A stretch of 35,366 nt of DNA from Deltaproteobacteria bacterium (GCA_016874775.1 VGTJ01000040.1:1-35366); one strand, 5' to 3'. Numbered from the stretch's first letter, positions 17,009 through 26,701 are shown. The notes: a model not told the origin generated them from the letters alone. Numbers and translations: made by a program.

Positions 17009-18400
17009 GTGTTCAAAAAAGTATTGATTGCCAATCGTGGTGAAATCGCTGTTCGGATTATTCGTGCTTGTCGTGCATTAGGCATTCCTACTGTTGCGAT
17101 ATACTCAACTGCAGATCGTGAAGCGCTGCATGTGCGCCTCGCTGATGAACGCGTTTGTATTGGTCCGCCCAGGGTGCGCGAGAGCTATCTTAATATCCCG
17201 GTTATTGTCAGTGCGGCATTGTCATTTGGTGCTGACGCTGTTCATCCGGGGTATGGGTTCCTATCAGAGAACGGTGATTTTGCTGAAGCATGTCAACGCT
17301 CAGGATTGACATTTATTGGTCCTCGAGTACGCAACATTCGCCTGATGGGTGACAAGCCGCGTGCACGACGTATCATGGAAAAGGCAGGCGTTCCGGTCCT
17401 TCCTGGGACATCCTCTGGAACAACTGATGTCCGTGAAGCGCAAGCAGTGGCCGCACAGGTTGGTTTTCCGGTGCTGTTGAAAGCTGCGGCTGGTGGTGGT
17501 GGGCGTGGCTTGCGTATCGCTCGTACCCCAGAAGAGCTGGCCTCGGTCTTTGCGATTGCCGAAGAAGAAGGCGCCTCGGCCTTTGGCAATGGTGCGCTCT
17601 ACGTCGAAAAATATCTAGAGAACCCGCGACACATCGAGTTTCAAATCGTTGCCGATCAACACCGTAATATCATTCACCTCGGCGAGCGTGAGTGCTCGAT
17701 TCAACGTCGTTATCAAAAGATCATCGAAGAAACACCGTCTGTTGTGTTGACGAAAAGATTACGCGAACGGATGGGCGCAGCGGCAGTGAATGCTGCCAAA
17801 GCGATCGGTTATACCAATGTGGGAACAGTCGAGTTTCTGCTCGATCAGCACGGTCACTTCTATTTTATCGAGATGAACACTCGCGTTCAGGTAGAACATC
17901 CGATTACCGAAATGGTGACCGGCATAGATGTTGTCCAGGCTGGGATTCTTGCTGCGGCAGGAGAGAAATTGCCGTGGCGTCAACGTGACATCACTTTCTC
18001 TGGCCACGCTGTCGAATGTCGCGTTGTTGCAGAAGATCCGAACACAATGTTACCTTCGCCAGGAACAATTCGTGGCTATCATGCGCCGGGTGGATTAGGG
18101 ATCCGGGTTGATTCTGGTGTTGCCGAGAATAGCGTGATTCCGGTGTTCTATGATTCGCTGGTTGCTAAAGTTGTCGCGCACGGCAAAACACGTGACGAAG
18201 CGATTCAACGGATGCGTGTGGCGCTGGACGAATACCAGATTCACGGCATAAAAACCAACATCGCTTTGCACCAAAAAGTGTTACAAGATCCTGAATTTCT
18301 CGCAGGTGAGGTGCACACTCGTTATCTCGATAAATTCTTGGTACGTCCGGTGACTCGTCCAGCCGCAGTGGCGGCGAAACGTCTCGCAGCCGTTGCCTGA
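17009..18400 (+). CDS. accC: Biotin carboxylase subunit of acetyl-CoA carboxylase
   Basis: The 463-residue ATP-grasp enzyme starts with FKKVLIANRGEIAVRIIRAC. It contains HPGYGFLSEN, the glycine-rich ATP loop KAAAGGGGRGLR, GERECSIQRRYQKIIEE, FIEMNTRVQVEHPITE and a C-terminal lid domain. It carboxylates the biotin of AccB using bicarbonate and ATP. The GTG at 17009 gives the expected N-terminus, although its ribosome site is weak (GGGG) and there is a longer open frame upstream. Length is close to the usual 450. It is co-directional with accB and sits immediately before the DUF1573 gene. Confidence 0.96.
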   Translation: MFKKVLIANRGEIAVRIIRACRALGIPTVAIYSTADREALHVRLADERVCIGPPRVRESYLNIPVIVSAALSFGADAVHPGYGFLSENGDFAEACQRSGLTFIGPRVRNIRLMGDKPRARRIMEKAGVPVLPGTSSGTTDVREAQAVAAQVGFPVLLKAAAGGGGRGLRIARTPEELASVFAIAEEEGASAFGNGALYVEKYLENPRHIEFQIVADQHRNIIHLGERECSIQRRYQKIIEETPSVVLTKRLRERMGAAAVNAAKAIGYTNVGTVEFLLDQHGHFYFIEMNTRVQVEHPITEMVTGIDVVQAGILAAAGEKLPWRQRDITFSGHAVECRVVAEDPNTMLPSPGTIRGYHAPGGLGIRVDSGVAENSVIPVFYDSLVAKVVAHGKTRDEAIQRMRVALDEYQIHGIKTNIALHQKVLQDPEFLAGEVHTRYLDKFLVRPVTRPAAVAAKRLAAVA

Positions 18401-18412
18401 AGAGGATAGCGA

Positions 18413-19465
18413 ATGAACGCCTGGGTTCGAACCACCTTCTTGCCTTTCTTGACATGGTTCTCTGTGCTTGCTGTTTTGGCGACCGTTGCCGCACAAGCAC
18501 AGACAGCTCCTCAGGCCACGGCTAATCCCCCGCAGATTGCCTTCAAAGGGACTGTTTTTGACTTCGGTAAAGTCGAGCAAGGTGATCAGGTCAATCATCT
18601 GTTTCGCTTCACTAATCAGGGAGGGCGAGACTTACGCATCGAGGCAGTCAAAACATCGTGTGGGTGTACGGCGGCAGTCATTTCCTCCGAAGTAACGACC
18701 CCAGGAAGTGAAGGGACAATCAGCGCGACATTCGACACCAGCAAGTTTTTCGGCGAAAAGGTCAAGCAGATTACGGTTCACAGTAACGACCCTGCAAATC
18801 CAGTGGTGACACTGACCATGCAAGGAGAAATTGCTGTTGAGGTTGAAGCGAATCCTGCGCAGCTCTACCTCGGCAAAGTCCGTCGTGGGGCAAGCGCGAC
18901 TCATACGATCGAATTACTGCATGATGCGAGCAAACCGATTACGATCACGAATGTTGCAACCGATAGCCCGCTCATCTCTGTGCAAACCGAAGAGTTGGAA
19001 AAGCAAGGGAAAAAGGGCAAGAAACTGCTTGTTACCTTAAAGAAAGATGCGCCGTTAGGACGTGTAAGTACAGAGATCAATGTCGCGACGACAAGTCAGA
19101 AACGACCGTCGTTATCGATTCCCGTCTTTGGTCAGATTGAAGGGGATCTGACCGTCACGCCAACGCAGGTCTCATTTGGTGTCGTTCGTAAAGGAGAAAC
19201 CAAAGAAAATAGTTTGAGTATCAAGAGTCGTGCAGCGAATCCCATACGGCTGGTGCGGACCCAGAGTTCGACCCCTACTGTGCTAGCGGAATTAGCAACG
19301 GTAAAAGATGGTCAAGAGTATAATCTGACCTTGAAGGTTAATCCAGAAAGCGTTCCAGGACAGATCAAAGCCGAGGTGCAAGTGTTCACGGATCACCCGA
19401 CCGAGAAAGTGCTGACCATACCGGTCTATGGGGTGTTGGTTGACCCACGTGCGGCGAAGAAATAA
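18413..19465 (+). CDS. Secreted DUF1573 / Ig-like repeat protein
   Basis: The 350-residue protein has an N-terminal signal peptide or anchor (hydrophobic residues 8-27, AAQAQ cleavage area). The first domain (about 40-140) is DUF1573: FDFGKVEQGDQVNHLFRFTN, then the conserved TSCGCT and a HSNDPANPVVTLTMQG strand. Two further units of similar length follow (about 145-235 and 240-345), each opening with an LYLGKVRRG or VSFGVVRKG strand, so it is a three-domain Ig-like (ASPM-SPD-2-Hydin type) periplasmic or surface protein. AGAGGATAG precedes the ATG and the gap to accC is 12 bp, so co-transcription is likely. Function is unknown. Confidence 0.85.
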   Translation: MNAWVRTTFLPFLTWFSVLAVLATVAAQAQTAPQATANPPQIAFKGTVFDFGKVEQGDQVNHLFRFTNQGGRDLRIEAVKTSCGCTAAVISSEVTTPGSEGTISATFDTSKFFGEKVKQITVHSNDPANPVVTLTMQGEIAVEVEANPAQLYLGKVRRGASATHTIELLHDASKPITITNVATDSPLISVQTEELEKQGKKGKKLLVTLKKDAPLGRVSTEINVATTSQKRPSLSIPVFGQIEGDLTVTPTQVSFGVVRKGETKENSLSIKSRAANPIRLVRTQSSTPTVLAELATVKDGQEYNLTLKVNPESVPGQIKAEVQVFTDHPTEKVLTIPVYGVLVDPRAAKK

Positions 19466-19478
19466 GTTTTCAGTTATC

Positions 19479-19554
19479 GGTTGTCAGTAGTCAGTAAGGA
19501 AAAAGACAACCCTTTTTCGTCTTACTGAAAACTGCTTACTGAGGACTGACAACC
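19479..19554. repeat. Imperfect inverted-repeat element upstream of mfd
   Basis: GGTTGTCAGTAGTCAGTAAG (19479-19498) pairs with 19535-19554 at 18 of 20 positions. The interior has a CTTACTGAAAACTG stretch (19521-19534) that can pair with the outer left part. Such CAGTnnTCAGTAAG palindromes resemble dispersed intergenic elements. It lies in the 116-bp gap between the DUF1573 gene and mfd and would form a long RNA hairpin. Confidence 0.65.
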
Positions 19555-19581
19555 AATAGCGCCGACTGCTTACAGCTATTC

Positions 19582-22500
19582 ATGTTACACCCTGCCGTTC
19601 CTTCCCAGTTATTTCCATTCTCAGAAACACTCGATCAGTTTTGCTCAACCCTTCCGCGTACATCACCAGGGAACTCCGTGCGTATTGGCGGGCTGCGTGG
19701 TGCCGCCCAGGCGTTTTTCCTTGCACAATGGTTCTTGCGAACTCCGACACCAACGCTCTGTTTGTTACCCTCGACGCAAGCTGCAGAGACGTTTGTTGAC
19801 GATTTGCGTTTTTTTCTTGCTGCGGAAAAGCCTGCGCTGCAACAAGTCTTCCTTTACCCTGCGTGGGATGTGCCAGCTTTTGAAGGGGTATCGCCAAGCA
19901 GTGAGACGTTAGCAGCTCAGGTCGAAGGGCTCTATGCGTTGGCTGAGCTACCGACGCCGCTGATTGTTTCAACCATTGACGCTGTTGCCCAGTGTGTCAT
20001 GCCGCAGGAAGATTTTTTTACCGCCACGAAAGTGGTGCGTGCCAAGCAGGAGGTGTCACTCTCCAACTTAGTCGAACATCTGACGCAGTGGGGGTATCGT
20101 CGGGTGCCGTTGGTCGAAGAAAAAGGTGAGATTAGCGTACGTGGTGGAATTGTCGATGTCTTTCCTCCCTTAGCGACGCAACCTCTACGGATCGAATTTT
20201 TCGATGACATCGTTGATTCATTACGGACCTTTGATCCAGCTTCGCAGCGGTCACTGGATCATATCGAGGAGTTCACCTTTCTGCCGATGCGTTTCTTCTC
20301 TGTGGCACGACTGCAGAATTCCCGCCGTAGAGTGGAAGAGGTCTTGGCCGATAGCGAAGCCAAACAACGCGAGCAACAACGTATCAGCGAGAACTTCAAG
20401 AGCGGCCTGCCATTTCCCGGTGTTGAGTTTTTATTGCCGTATCTCTATGCGGGTCTTGAACGATTCGAAGATTATCTCCCACGCGGGACTGTCGTGTGGA
20501 TTTCCGAGCCCGCGACCGTCCGCGCTGAGTGCGAGAGTTTCATGAGTCGGATTCTCGCGTGTGCTGCGCAAGCGCAAGAAGCTGGTCACCTCGTTCCTCC
20601 GCCGGAGTCATTATATCTCGGCCCAGAAGAAGCCTGGAAACAATTCTTGTCACGCGTCAGGGTTGAACTGCCGGTGCTGGAAACGGCGGAGACGGAGTTT
20701 ACCGTAACGCGAAATTCCCATGTGGATCTGAAACCGATTCTGCACGCTCGCGGTGGTGAAGGTGGCTTGGCACCGTTGGTAGAACGGATTCGCGACTGGC
20801 AAGACGAGCGTCATCGAGTTGTTCTTGCCGTATCGAGTGCCTTACAAGCTTCGCATTTGCAAACCCTCTTGCTTGGGCATGAACTGCGTTTGCCAGTGGA
20901 GCAAATGTGGCAAAACGATAGTGCTCAGCCCACGGCGATCGTCATTGGTCCATTGTCGCACGGGTTTACGCTTCCTGGTGACGGTCTAGTGCTTCTTTCC
21001 GAGGAAGAGATTTTTGGTGAACGCCGTCATCGTCGCCGCTCACGGCCTCGCCCGGTTGCCGACTATCTCACCGGTCTGAGTCAGCTCACCGTTGGCGATT
21101 ATGTGGTGCATATCGATCATGGGGTCGGGCGTTATCAGGGGTTACGACATCTCAGCGTGGCCGGGACAGACGGTGACTACCTGCATCTTGAGTATGCTGG
21201 TGGCGACCGGCTCTACTTACCAGTCGAGCGTATTAACCTGGTACAGAAGTACTCAGGTGCAGACGGGCATGCCCCTGGCCTTGATCGCTTAGGTGGAGGC
21301 AGTTGGGAAAAGGTCAAGAAAAAAACCCGTGAAGCAATCCTGGCGATGGCACGTGAACTGTTGGAGGTGCATGCTGCCCGTGCCAGTACCGAACGACCGG
21401 CGACCGCGAAGTTAGACGAAGACTACGAAGAGTTTGTCGCGCGCTTTCCCTTTGAAGAAACAAGTGGACAACGCGCAGCGATCGAAGATGTCATTGCTGA
21501 TCTGCGGAATGACAAACCCATGGATCGCCTCGTGTGTGGGGATGTTGGCTACGGTAAAACCGAAGTCGCGCTTCGTGCAGCGTTTTTGACAGTACAAAGT
21601 GGTAAACAGGTTGCCGTGTTAGTCCCAACGACGATCCTCGCGCAACAACACTCGGAAACGTTTGCTCGCCGGTTTGCTGAGTATCCTATGCGGATTGAAC
21701 TCCTCAATCGTTTCCGCTCCCCACAAGAAGTAAAGACAGTCATTCAGGGACTTGCAGCAGGAACCGTTGACATTGTCATTGGCACCCATCGACTGCTGCA
21801 GCGTGATATTGTCTTCAAAAATCTCGGTCTCATTGTCGTTGACGAAGAACATCGCTTCGGGGTAGCGCATAAAGAGAAAATCAAGAAAATGCGCTACCTG
21901 GTCGATGTGTTGACGCTCTCAGCGACACCGATTCCACGCACGCTGAATATGGCACTCATGGGGTTACGTGACCTCAGTGTCATAGAAACACCGCCGGTCG
22001 ATCGTCAAGCGATCCGTACGTATGTCGCGCGTTTTGACGAAGGATTGATTCGTTCGGCCATCTTGCAAGAGCTGGGACGTGGTGGGCAAGTCTTTTTCGT
22101 CCACAATCGTGTCGAAACCATCGAAAAAATGGCCAAACAATTGCGCGAACTGGTGCCGGAAGCCACGATTGCTATTGGACATGGGCAAATGGACGAGCAT
22201 GAGTTGGAGAAAGTCATGCTCGATTTTATGCACCATCGCTGCAACATGCTTTTATGCTCATCAATCATTGAGTCTGGCCTCGATATTCCTACAGCGAACA
22301 CCATCATTATCAGCCGCGCCGATCAATTTGGTCTGGCCCAGCTCTATCAATTACGTGGTCGTGTCGGACGCTCTGCCCAAAAAGCCTACGCGTACTTGTT
22401 AATCCCCGGTGAACATTTAGTGACGAAGGATGCAACGCGACGACTCGAAGTGTTACAGGAACTAGATGACCTCGGTGGTGGTTTTCGCCTTGCCGCGCAT

Positions 22501-23073
22501 GATCTCGAAATCCGCGGAGCAGGAAACTTACTCGGCAAAGAACAATCCGGTCAGGTGGCAGCAGTTGGGTTTGATCTCTATGCCCAGATGCTTGAAGAGA
22601 CTGTAGTTGAGCTCCGTGGCGGAAAAATTCGCGTCCAAATCGAACCAGATATCCAACTTGGAGTTCCAGCCTATATTCCTGAAGCGTACATCCCCGATGT
22701 GAACCAACGCCTGGTGTTCTATAAGAAGATGGCGAATGTCGATAGCCGGGCAGACCTCGAAGATCTTGCGGCTGAGATGGAAGATCGCTTCGGATCGCTC
22801 CCGCAATTGGTGTTAACGTTTCTTGAAGTCATGGACTTGCGTCGAGTATTACGTGAGTATCTGGTGACATCAATTTACAAAAAAGGTGAGAAGGTAACAT
22901 TGCATTTCCATCCAGACTCACACATAAAAGGTGAGCGGTTGGTCGCGCTTCTCCAGAAAGATCGGGGACGGTCGCAACTCACGCCGGATCTACGCTTTAC
23001 TTTTACCTTGAAGCCTGATGAAGATGTGATGGTAGCGACGAAAGGGCTCTTGCAAAGCTTAAGTGAGTCATAA
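19582..23073 (+). CDS. mfd: Transcription-repair coupling factor
   Basis: The 1163-residue translocase matches Mfd throughout. The N-terminal UvrB-like module includes a region around 155-195 (RGGIVDVFPP). The RNA-polymerase-interacting domain lies near 505-520 (VGDYVVHIDHGVGRYQG). The translocase motor has Walker A GDVGYGKT (653-660), DEEH (754-757), and GLDIPTANTIIISRAD followed by QLRGRVGRS. The C-terminal TRCF domain ends the protein. It removes stalled RNA polymerase and recruits UvrA for nucleotide excision repair. The ATG at 19582 has no obvious Shine-Dalgarno site. The surA-like gene follows after 14 bp. Confidence 0.97.
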   Translation: MLHPAVPSQLFPFSETLDQFCSTLPRTSPGNSVRIGGLRGAAQAFFLAQWFLRTPTPTLCLLPSTQAAETFVDDLRFFLAAEKPALQQVFLYPAWDVPAFEGVSPSSETLAAQVEGLYALAELPTPLIVSTIDAVAQCVMPQEDFFTATKVVRAKQEVSLSNLVEHLTQWGYRRVPLVEEKGEISVRGGIVDVFPPLATQPLRIEFFDDIVDSLRTFDPASQRSLDHIEEFTFLPMRFFSVARLQNSRRRVEEVLADSEAKQREQQRISENFKSGLPFPGVEFLLPYLYAGLERFEDYLPRGTVVWISEPATVRAECESFMSRILACAAQAQEAGHLVPPPESLYLGPEEAWKQFLSRVRVELPVLETAETEFTVTRNSHVDLKPILHARGGEGGLAPLVERIRDWQDERHRVVLAVSSALQASHLQTLLLGHELRLPVEQMWQNDSAQPTAIVIGPLSHGFTLPGDGLVLLSEEEIFGERRHRRRSRPRPVADYLTGLSQLTVGDYVVHIDHGVGRYQGLRHLSVAGTDGDYLHLEYAGGDRLYLPVERINLVQKYSGADGHAPGLDRLGGGSWEKVKKKTREAILAMARELLEVHAARASTERPATAKLDEDYEEFVARFPFEETSGQRAAIEDVIADLRNDKPMDRLVCGDVGYGKTEVALRAAFLTVQSGKQVAVLVPTTILAQQHSETFARRFAEYPMRIELLNRFRSPQEVKTVIQGLAAGTVDIVIGTHRLLQRDIVFKNLGLIVVDEEHRFGVAHKEKIKKMRYLVDVLTLSATPIPRTLNMALMGLRDLSVIETPPVDRQAIRTYVARFDEGLIRSAILQELGRGGQVFFVHNRVETIEKMAKQLRELVPEATIAIGHGQMDEHELEKVMLDFMHHRCNMLLCSSIIESGLDIPTANTIIISRADQFGLAQLYQLRGRVGRSAQKAYAYLLIPGEHLVTKDATRRLEVLQELDDLGGGFRLAAHDLEIRGAGNLLGKEQSGQVAAVGFDLYAQMLEETVVELRGGKIRVQIEPDIQLGVPAYIPEAYIPDVNQRLVFYKKMANVDSRADLEDLAAEMEDRFGSLPQLVLTFLEVMDLRRVLREYLVTSIYKKGEKVTLHFHPDSHIKGERLVALLQKDRGRSQLTPDLRFTFTLKPDEDVMVATKGLLQSLSES

Positions 23074-23087
23074 GACCTGAGGAAAGT

Positions 23088-24182
23088 ATGAAAAAATTAC
23101 TCTTGTTGGTGTCCTTGTCTGTTCTCGGATGGGTAGGGCAAACACAGGCCGAAGTGGTCAATCGTGTCATCGCTACGGTTGATGACGAGCCGATTACCAT
23201 GCACGAAATCACCGCGTTCCGTAAAGGGGGCGCGCAGGGCATGATGATGCCCCCGCAAGGAAACGTTGCCAATCTTCCTGACAAGGACATCTTAGAAGCC
23301 TTGATCATGAATAAGTTGATTGGCAAAGAAGTCGAGGCGCAAGGGATGAAGGCCAAGGACGCTGATATAGACGGCTATATCGAACGGATTAAGACGCAGG
23401 GAAACCTCAGTGACGAAGCCCTGAAAGAAGCGCTTGCGAAGCAGGGGCTGACGATGGAAGCCTATCGTCAACAGATTAGCAAAGAGATCGAACGTTCGAT
23501 GCTCATTAGTCGCGAGATCGGTTCAAAAGTGAATGTGACTCCACAAGAGGTAGAACGGTATTACAAAGAAAACGGCGGAGATGATGCGACTGCGGTGTCT
23601 GAGGAGCAAGTGCGTGTACGCCACATCTTTTTACCGCTTTCTCCAGCAGCTACCGCTGCTGACGAGAATGGGGTACTCGACCAGATGCAAGACCTTCGTA
23701 AGCGAGCTATCGGAGGAGAAGATTTCGCCGCGCTTGCACGTGCGAACTCTCGTGGGCCAGGGGCGGAGCAGGGCGGTGACCTTGGATTGTTCAAGAAAGG
23801 ACAGATGACGAAAGAAATCGATACTGTTGCCTTTTCTTTGAAAGCTGGCGAGATCAGCCAACCCTTTCGCAATGATGCCGGAGTTCACCTGATAAAAGTA
23901 GAAGAACGAGTTGCTGCTGGCGGAAAATCGACCGGCATGGACTCGGAGACCGCAGAGCGAATCAAGGCCAAACTCTATAATGAAGCGCTACGAGAACGCT
24001 ATCAGCGTTGGTTTCAGTCTGACTTACGCTTCCGTCATCAAGTCGAAAATTTCCTCACGGCTTCTTCAACTGGGGCTGCAAGCGCTATTCCCCTTAAATC
24101 TGCCCGTAAGAAAGAAGAAGCTCCAGCCGCTGCTAAAGAACCAGAGCAAAAGGGTTTCCTTCGACGCTGGTTACCATTCTAA
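23088..24182 (+). CDS. surA: SurA-type periplasmic peptidyl-prolyl isomerase/chaperone
   Basis: The 364-residue protein starts with a signal peptide (MKKLLLLVSLSVLGWVG, cleavage near QTQA-E). A SurA-like N-terminal chaperone region (VVNRVIATVDDEPITMHEI) follows. One parvulin domain spans about residues 172-278, from EEQVRVRHIFLPL through GGDLGLFKKGQM to AGVHLIKVEER. SurA of E. coli has two parvulin domains; here there is one plus a Lys/Ala-rich tail. It assists outer-membrane protein folding in the periplasm. TGAGGAAAG precedes the ATG. pdxA follows, as in the E. coli surA-pdxA order, which supports the assignment. Confidence 0.82.
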   Translation: MKKLLLLVSLSVLGWVGQTQAEVVNRVIATVDDEPITMHEITAFRKGGAQGMMMPPQGNVANLPDKDILEALIMNKLIGKEVEAQGMKAKDADIDGYIERIKTQGNLSDEALKEALAKQGLTMEAYRQQISKEIERSMLISREIGSKVNVTPQEVERYYKENGGDDATAVSEEQVRVRHIFLPLSPAATAADENGVLDQMQDLRKRAIGGEDFAALARANSRGPGAEQGGDLGLFKKGQMTKEIDTVAFSLKAGEISQPFRNDAGVHLIKVEERVAAGGKSTGMDSETAERIKAKLYNEALRERYQRWFQSDLRFRHQVENFLTASSTGAASAIPLKSARKKEEAPAAAKEPEQKGFLRRWLPF

Positions 24183-24200
24183 TCTCTCGGTGTGATATAC
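24171..24200 (+). promoter_or_regulatory. Possible internal promoter before pdxA
   Basis: TTACCA (24171-24176), an 18-bp spacer and TATACT (24195-24200), the latter preceded by TGTGA like an extended -10. It overlaps the 3' end of the surA-like gene and would allow separate pdxA expression. Confidence 0.35.
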
Positions 24201-24203
24201 TTT

Positions 24204-24231
24204 GGAGAAAGCCGCAGCGCGGGGTTTCTCC
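24204..24231 (+). other. Hairpin in the surA-pdxA spacer
   Basis: GGAGAAA (24204-24210) pairs with TTTCTCC (24225-24231), extended inward by CC/GG pairs. No U-run follows, so it is not a classical terminator. It could be a processing or attenuating stem in the surA-pdxA message. Confidence 0.4.
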
Positions 24232-24281
24232 ACTCTACAGGTACGCTCCCTGAGAGGGTGAAGCGGGGGTAGTTATTTGTC

Positions 24282-25295
24282 ATGGTTCCTCTGATTGGCA
24301 TAACGATGGGCGATCCTGCAGGGATCGGCCCAGAGGTGGCACTTGCGGCAGCGGTGAAAAAGCCGCCAAAGTGTCGTTTGGTTGTTTTGGGTGACCTCGG
24401 CGTACTTCGCGATACGGCGGAACGACTCGCTTTGCCTTTGAAGCCGATCGCTTGGGAGCCGGACCTTCCGTATCCCAGAAGCGCACGAACCCTTCCCGTC
24501 ATTGAGTTGTCCCGCCTCGAACCACCGCAGCGTCAACCTGGGCACCCCACAGCGATGGGCGGAGAGGCTTCCTATCGATATGTGGAAACTGCGGTCCGCT
24601 TTGCTCAGCGTGAGGTGCTACAAGGCATTGTTACCGCGCCTATTAGCAAGGCCATGTGGCACGCAGCGAAACGAGATTATCCTGGTCACACTGAGTTACT
24701 CGCAACACTGACACATACCCCAGAAGTGCGCATGATGCTCGTCGGTAAGAGACTGCGGGTTATTTTAGTGACGACACACCTGGCGTTATCGCGAGTCCCT
24801 GCTTCCCTCTCAAGTGAACGGATTCTAAGGACCATCCAGATGACGGTGGAGCACTTGCGGCGATTTCATGGGATCGCGCAGCCGCGACTAGCCGTTGCTG
24901 GTCTCAACCCACATGCGGGGGAGGCTGGGGCGTTTGGTGATGAAGAAGAACTCATCGTGGCTCCAGCGGTACAGCAAGCGCAAGCGCAAGGATTTACTAC
25001 AGCAGGGCCATTTCCTGCCGATACGATCTTTGTCCGCGCTACGCGTGGGGAATTCGATGGGGTGATTTGCTTGTACCATGATCAGGGATTAATCCCACTT
25101 AAGTTATTGTCGTGGGAAGATGGCGTCAATATCACCGTGGGATTGCCGATTGTTCGGACCTCGCCAGATCATGGAACGGCGTTCGATATCGCGGGACAAG
25201 GAAAAGCCAACCCACGAAGCATGCGTGCTGCGCTCAAGTTAGCTGTACAGATGACACAGGACCGGAGCATACATGAACCCAGCCATCTTTCGTGA
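24282..25295 (+). CDS. pdxA: 4-hydroxythreonine-4-phosphate dehydrogenase
   Basis: The 337-residue protein starts with IGITMGDPAGIGPEVAL. It has the GHTELLA substrate loop, and metal-ligand histidines H166 (TTHLAL), H211 (NPHAGE) and H266 (YHDQGLIP), the same numbering as in E. coli PdxA. VGLPIVRTSPDHGTAFDIAG follows. It oxidises 4-phosphohydroxythreonine in DXP-dependent pyridoxal phosphate synthesis. It lies directly after the surA-like gene. Its last 23 bp overlap the start of the phosphohexomutase gene, so the two are probably coupled. Confidence 0.96.
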   Translation: MVPLIGITMGDPAGIGPEVALAAAVKKPPKCRLVVLGDLGVLRDTAERLALPLKPIAWEPDLPYPRSARTLPVIELSRLEPPQRQPGHPTAMGGEASYRYVETAVRFAQREVLQGIVTAPISKAMWHAAKRDYPGHTELLATLTHTPEVRMMLVGKRLRVILVTTHLALSRVPASLSSERILRTIQMTVEHLRRFHGIAQPRLAVAGLNPHAGEAGAFGDEEELIVAPAVQQAQAQGFTTAGPFPADTIFVRATRGEFDGVICLYHDQGLIPLKLLSWEDGVNITVGLPIVRTSPDHGTAFDIAGQGKANPRSMRAALKLAVQMTQDRSIHEPSHLS

Positions 25296-26631
25296 ATACG
25301 ACATTCGTGGAGTCGCTGAGAAAGATTTTACTACTGACTTTGCTGTGACGCTCGGGCAGGCCTATGGCACGTATGTCCGTGCACTTGGTAAACGACGCAT
25401 CGCTGTTGGTCGCGACTGCCGTCTCACCTCGGATTCTTATGCCGCCGCGTTGCGCCAGGGATTACGCTCGACTGGAATTGATGTTGTTGATGTTGGCACT
25501 TGTCCAACGCCACTGATGTATTTTTCCTTGTATCATTACGATCTCGATGGTGGCATCCAAGTCACCGGTAGTCACAATCCAGGAGACCATAACGGCTTCA
25601 AAATTTGCATTGGCAAAGTCACAATTCACGGCGAGGAAATTCAGGAATTACGGAAGCTCATTGAGCAGGGGAAATTTGCCGGTGGGCAAGGAAAAGAACA
25701 GCAGGTTCCGATTGTTCCACCGTATCAAGAATTTGTCATCAAACAGTTTGGTCGGCTCGGACGGAATATTCACCTTGTCGTCGATGCCGGTAACGCAACT
25801 GCTGGTCCGGTTGCGCCACGCATTTTCCGCGAGATCGGGTGTCAGGTAACCGAGTTATTCTGTGATTTAGATGGCCACTTTCCCAATCATCATCCAGACC
25901 CCACCATCCCAGAAAACCTCCGACAACTCATTGCCACCGTGAAAGAGGCGGGGGCTGAAGTTGGTGTGGCCTATGACGGAGACGCCGATCGCATCGGACT
26001 TGTTGATCGACATGGTCAAATTGTTTGGGGAGACGAGATGTTGGTGCTGTTTGCGCGTGATATTTTACAGCAGCACCCTGGAGCAACAGTTGTCTCTGAA
26101 GTGAAATGCTCACAACGCTTGTTTGATGACGTTGCTCAGCATGGTGGAACGCCGGTGATGTGGAAATCTGGTCATTCGTTAGTAAAGGCGAAAATGCGCG
26201 AGACGGGCGCATTGCTTGGTGGCGAGATGAGCGGCCATATCTTCTTTGCTGACCGCTATTTTGGTTACGATGATGCGATCTACGCTTCATGTCGCATGCT
26301 GGAAATTCTGGCGAAGAATAAAAAAGAAGTGGCCGACCTGCTCGCTGATCTTCCTACTTCGTTCACGACACCAGAGATTCGCGTCGATTGCCCTGACGAT
26401 ATGAAGTTTCGCCTTGCCGCAAAAGTCTGCGAACGATTTCGTGACAAGTATGATGTCATCGATATCGACGGTGTCCGCGTCAAATTTCCTGATGGCTGGG
26501 GACTCGTCCGAGCCTCGAACACGCAACCAGTGCTTGTCCTGCGCTTTGAAGCCTCAACGCAGGAAAAATTGACTGAATACAAGACGATGGTGGAGAGAGT
26601 GGTGGAGGAGGTGAAGAAAAGTTTGCAGTAA
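25273..26631 (+). CDS. Phosphomannomutase/phosphoglucomutase
   Basis: The 452-residue protein belongs to the alpha-D-phosphohexomutase family, AlgC-like. It has FREYDIRG at the N-terminus, the phosphoserine loop VTGSHNPGDHNG with S100, the metal motif DGDAD at 235-239, the sugar-specificity loop GGEMSGH and the C-terminal phosphate-binding segment VRASNTQPVLVLRFEA. It interconverts hexose 1- and 6-phosphates for nucleotide-sugar and polysaccharide synthesis. GGAG lies 8 bases before the ATG. The gene symbol (algC, manB or pgm) cannot be fixed from sequence because these enzymes have overlapping specificity. Confidence 0.93.
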   Translation: MNPAIFREYDIRGVAEKDFTTDFAVTLGQAYGTYVRALGKRRIAVGRDCRLTSDSYAAALRQGLRSTGIDVVDVGTCPTPLMYFSLYHYDLDGGIQVTGSHNPGDHNGFKICIGKVTIHGEEIQELRKLIEQGKFAGGQGKEQQVPIVPPYQEFVIKQFGRLGRNIHLVVDAGNATAGPVAPRIFREIGCQVTELFCDLDGHFPNHHPDPTIPENLRQLIATVKEAGAEVGVAYDGDADRIGLVDRHGQIVWGDEMLVLFARDILQQHPGATVVSEVKCSQRLFDDVAQHGGTPVMWKSGHSLVKAKMRETGALLGGEMSGHIFFADRYFGYDDAIYASCRMLEILAKNKKEVADLLADLPTSFTTPEIRVDCPDDMKFRLAAKVCERFRDKYDVIDIDGVRVKFPDGWGLVRASNTQPVLVLRFEASTQEKLTEYKTMVERVVEEVKKSLQ

Positions 26632-26671
26632 GGGTGCATTTGCAAGGAAGCCGAACTCTGTCATGGTGAGG

Positions 26672-26701
26672 AAACCTCCTCTGTGGTCATTATGGAGGTT
26701 T
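26672..26701. repeat. Inverted repeat after the phosphohexomutase gene
   Basis: AAACCTCC (26672-26679) and GGAGGTTT (26694-26701) form a perfect 8-bp stem with a 14-base loop, 40 bp downstream of the mutase stop. It may act as a transcription terminator although no strong U-run follows. A related dyad occurs at 27778-27792. Confidence 0.4.
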
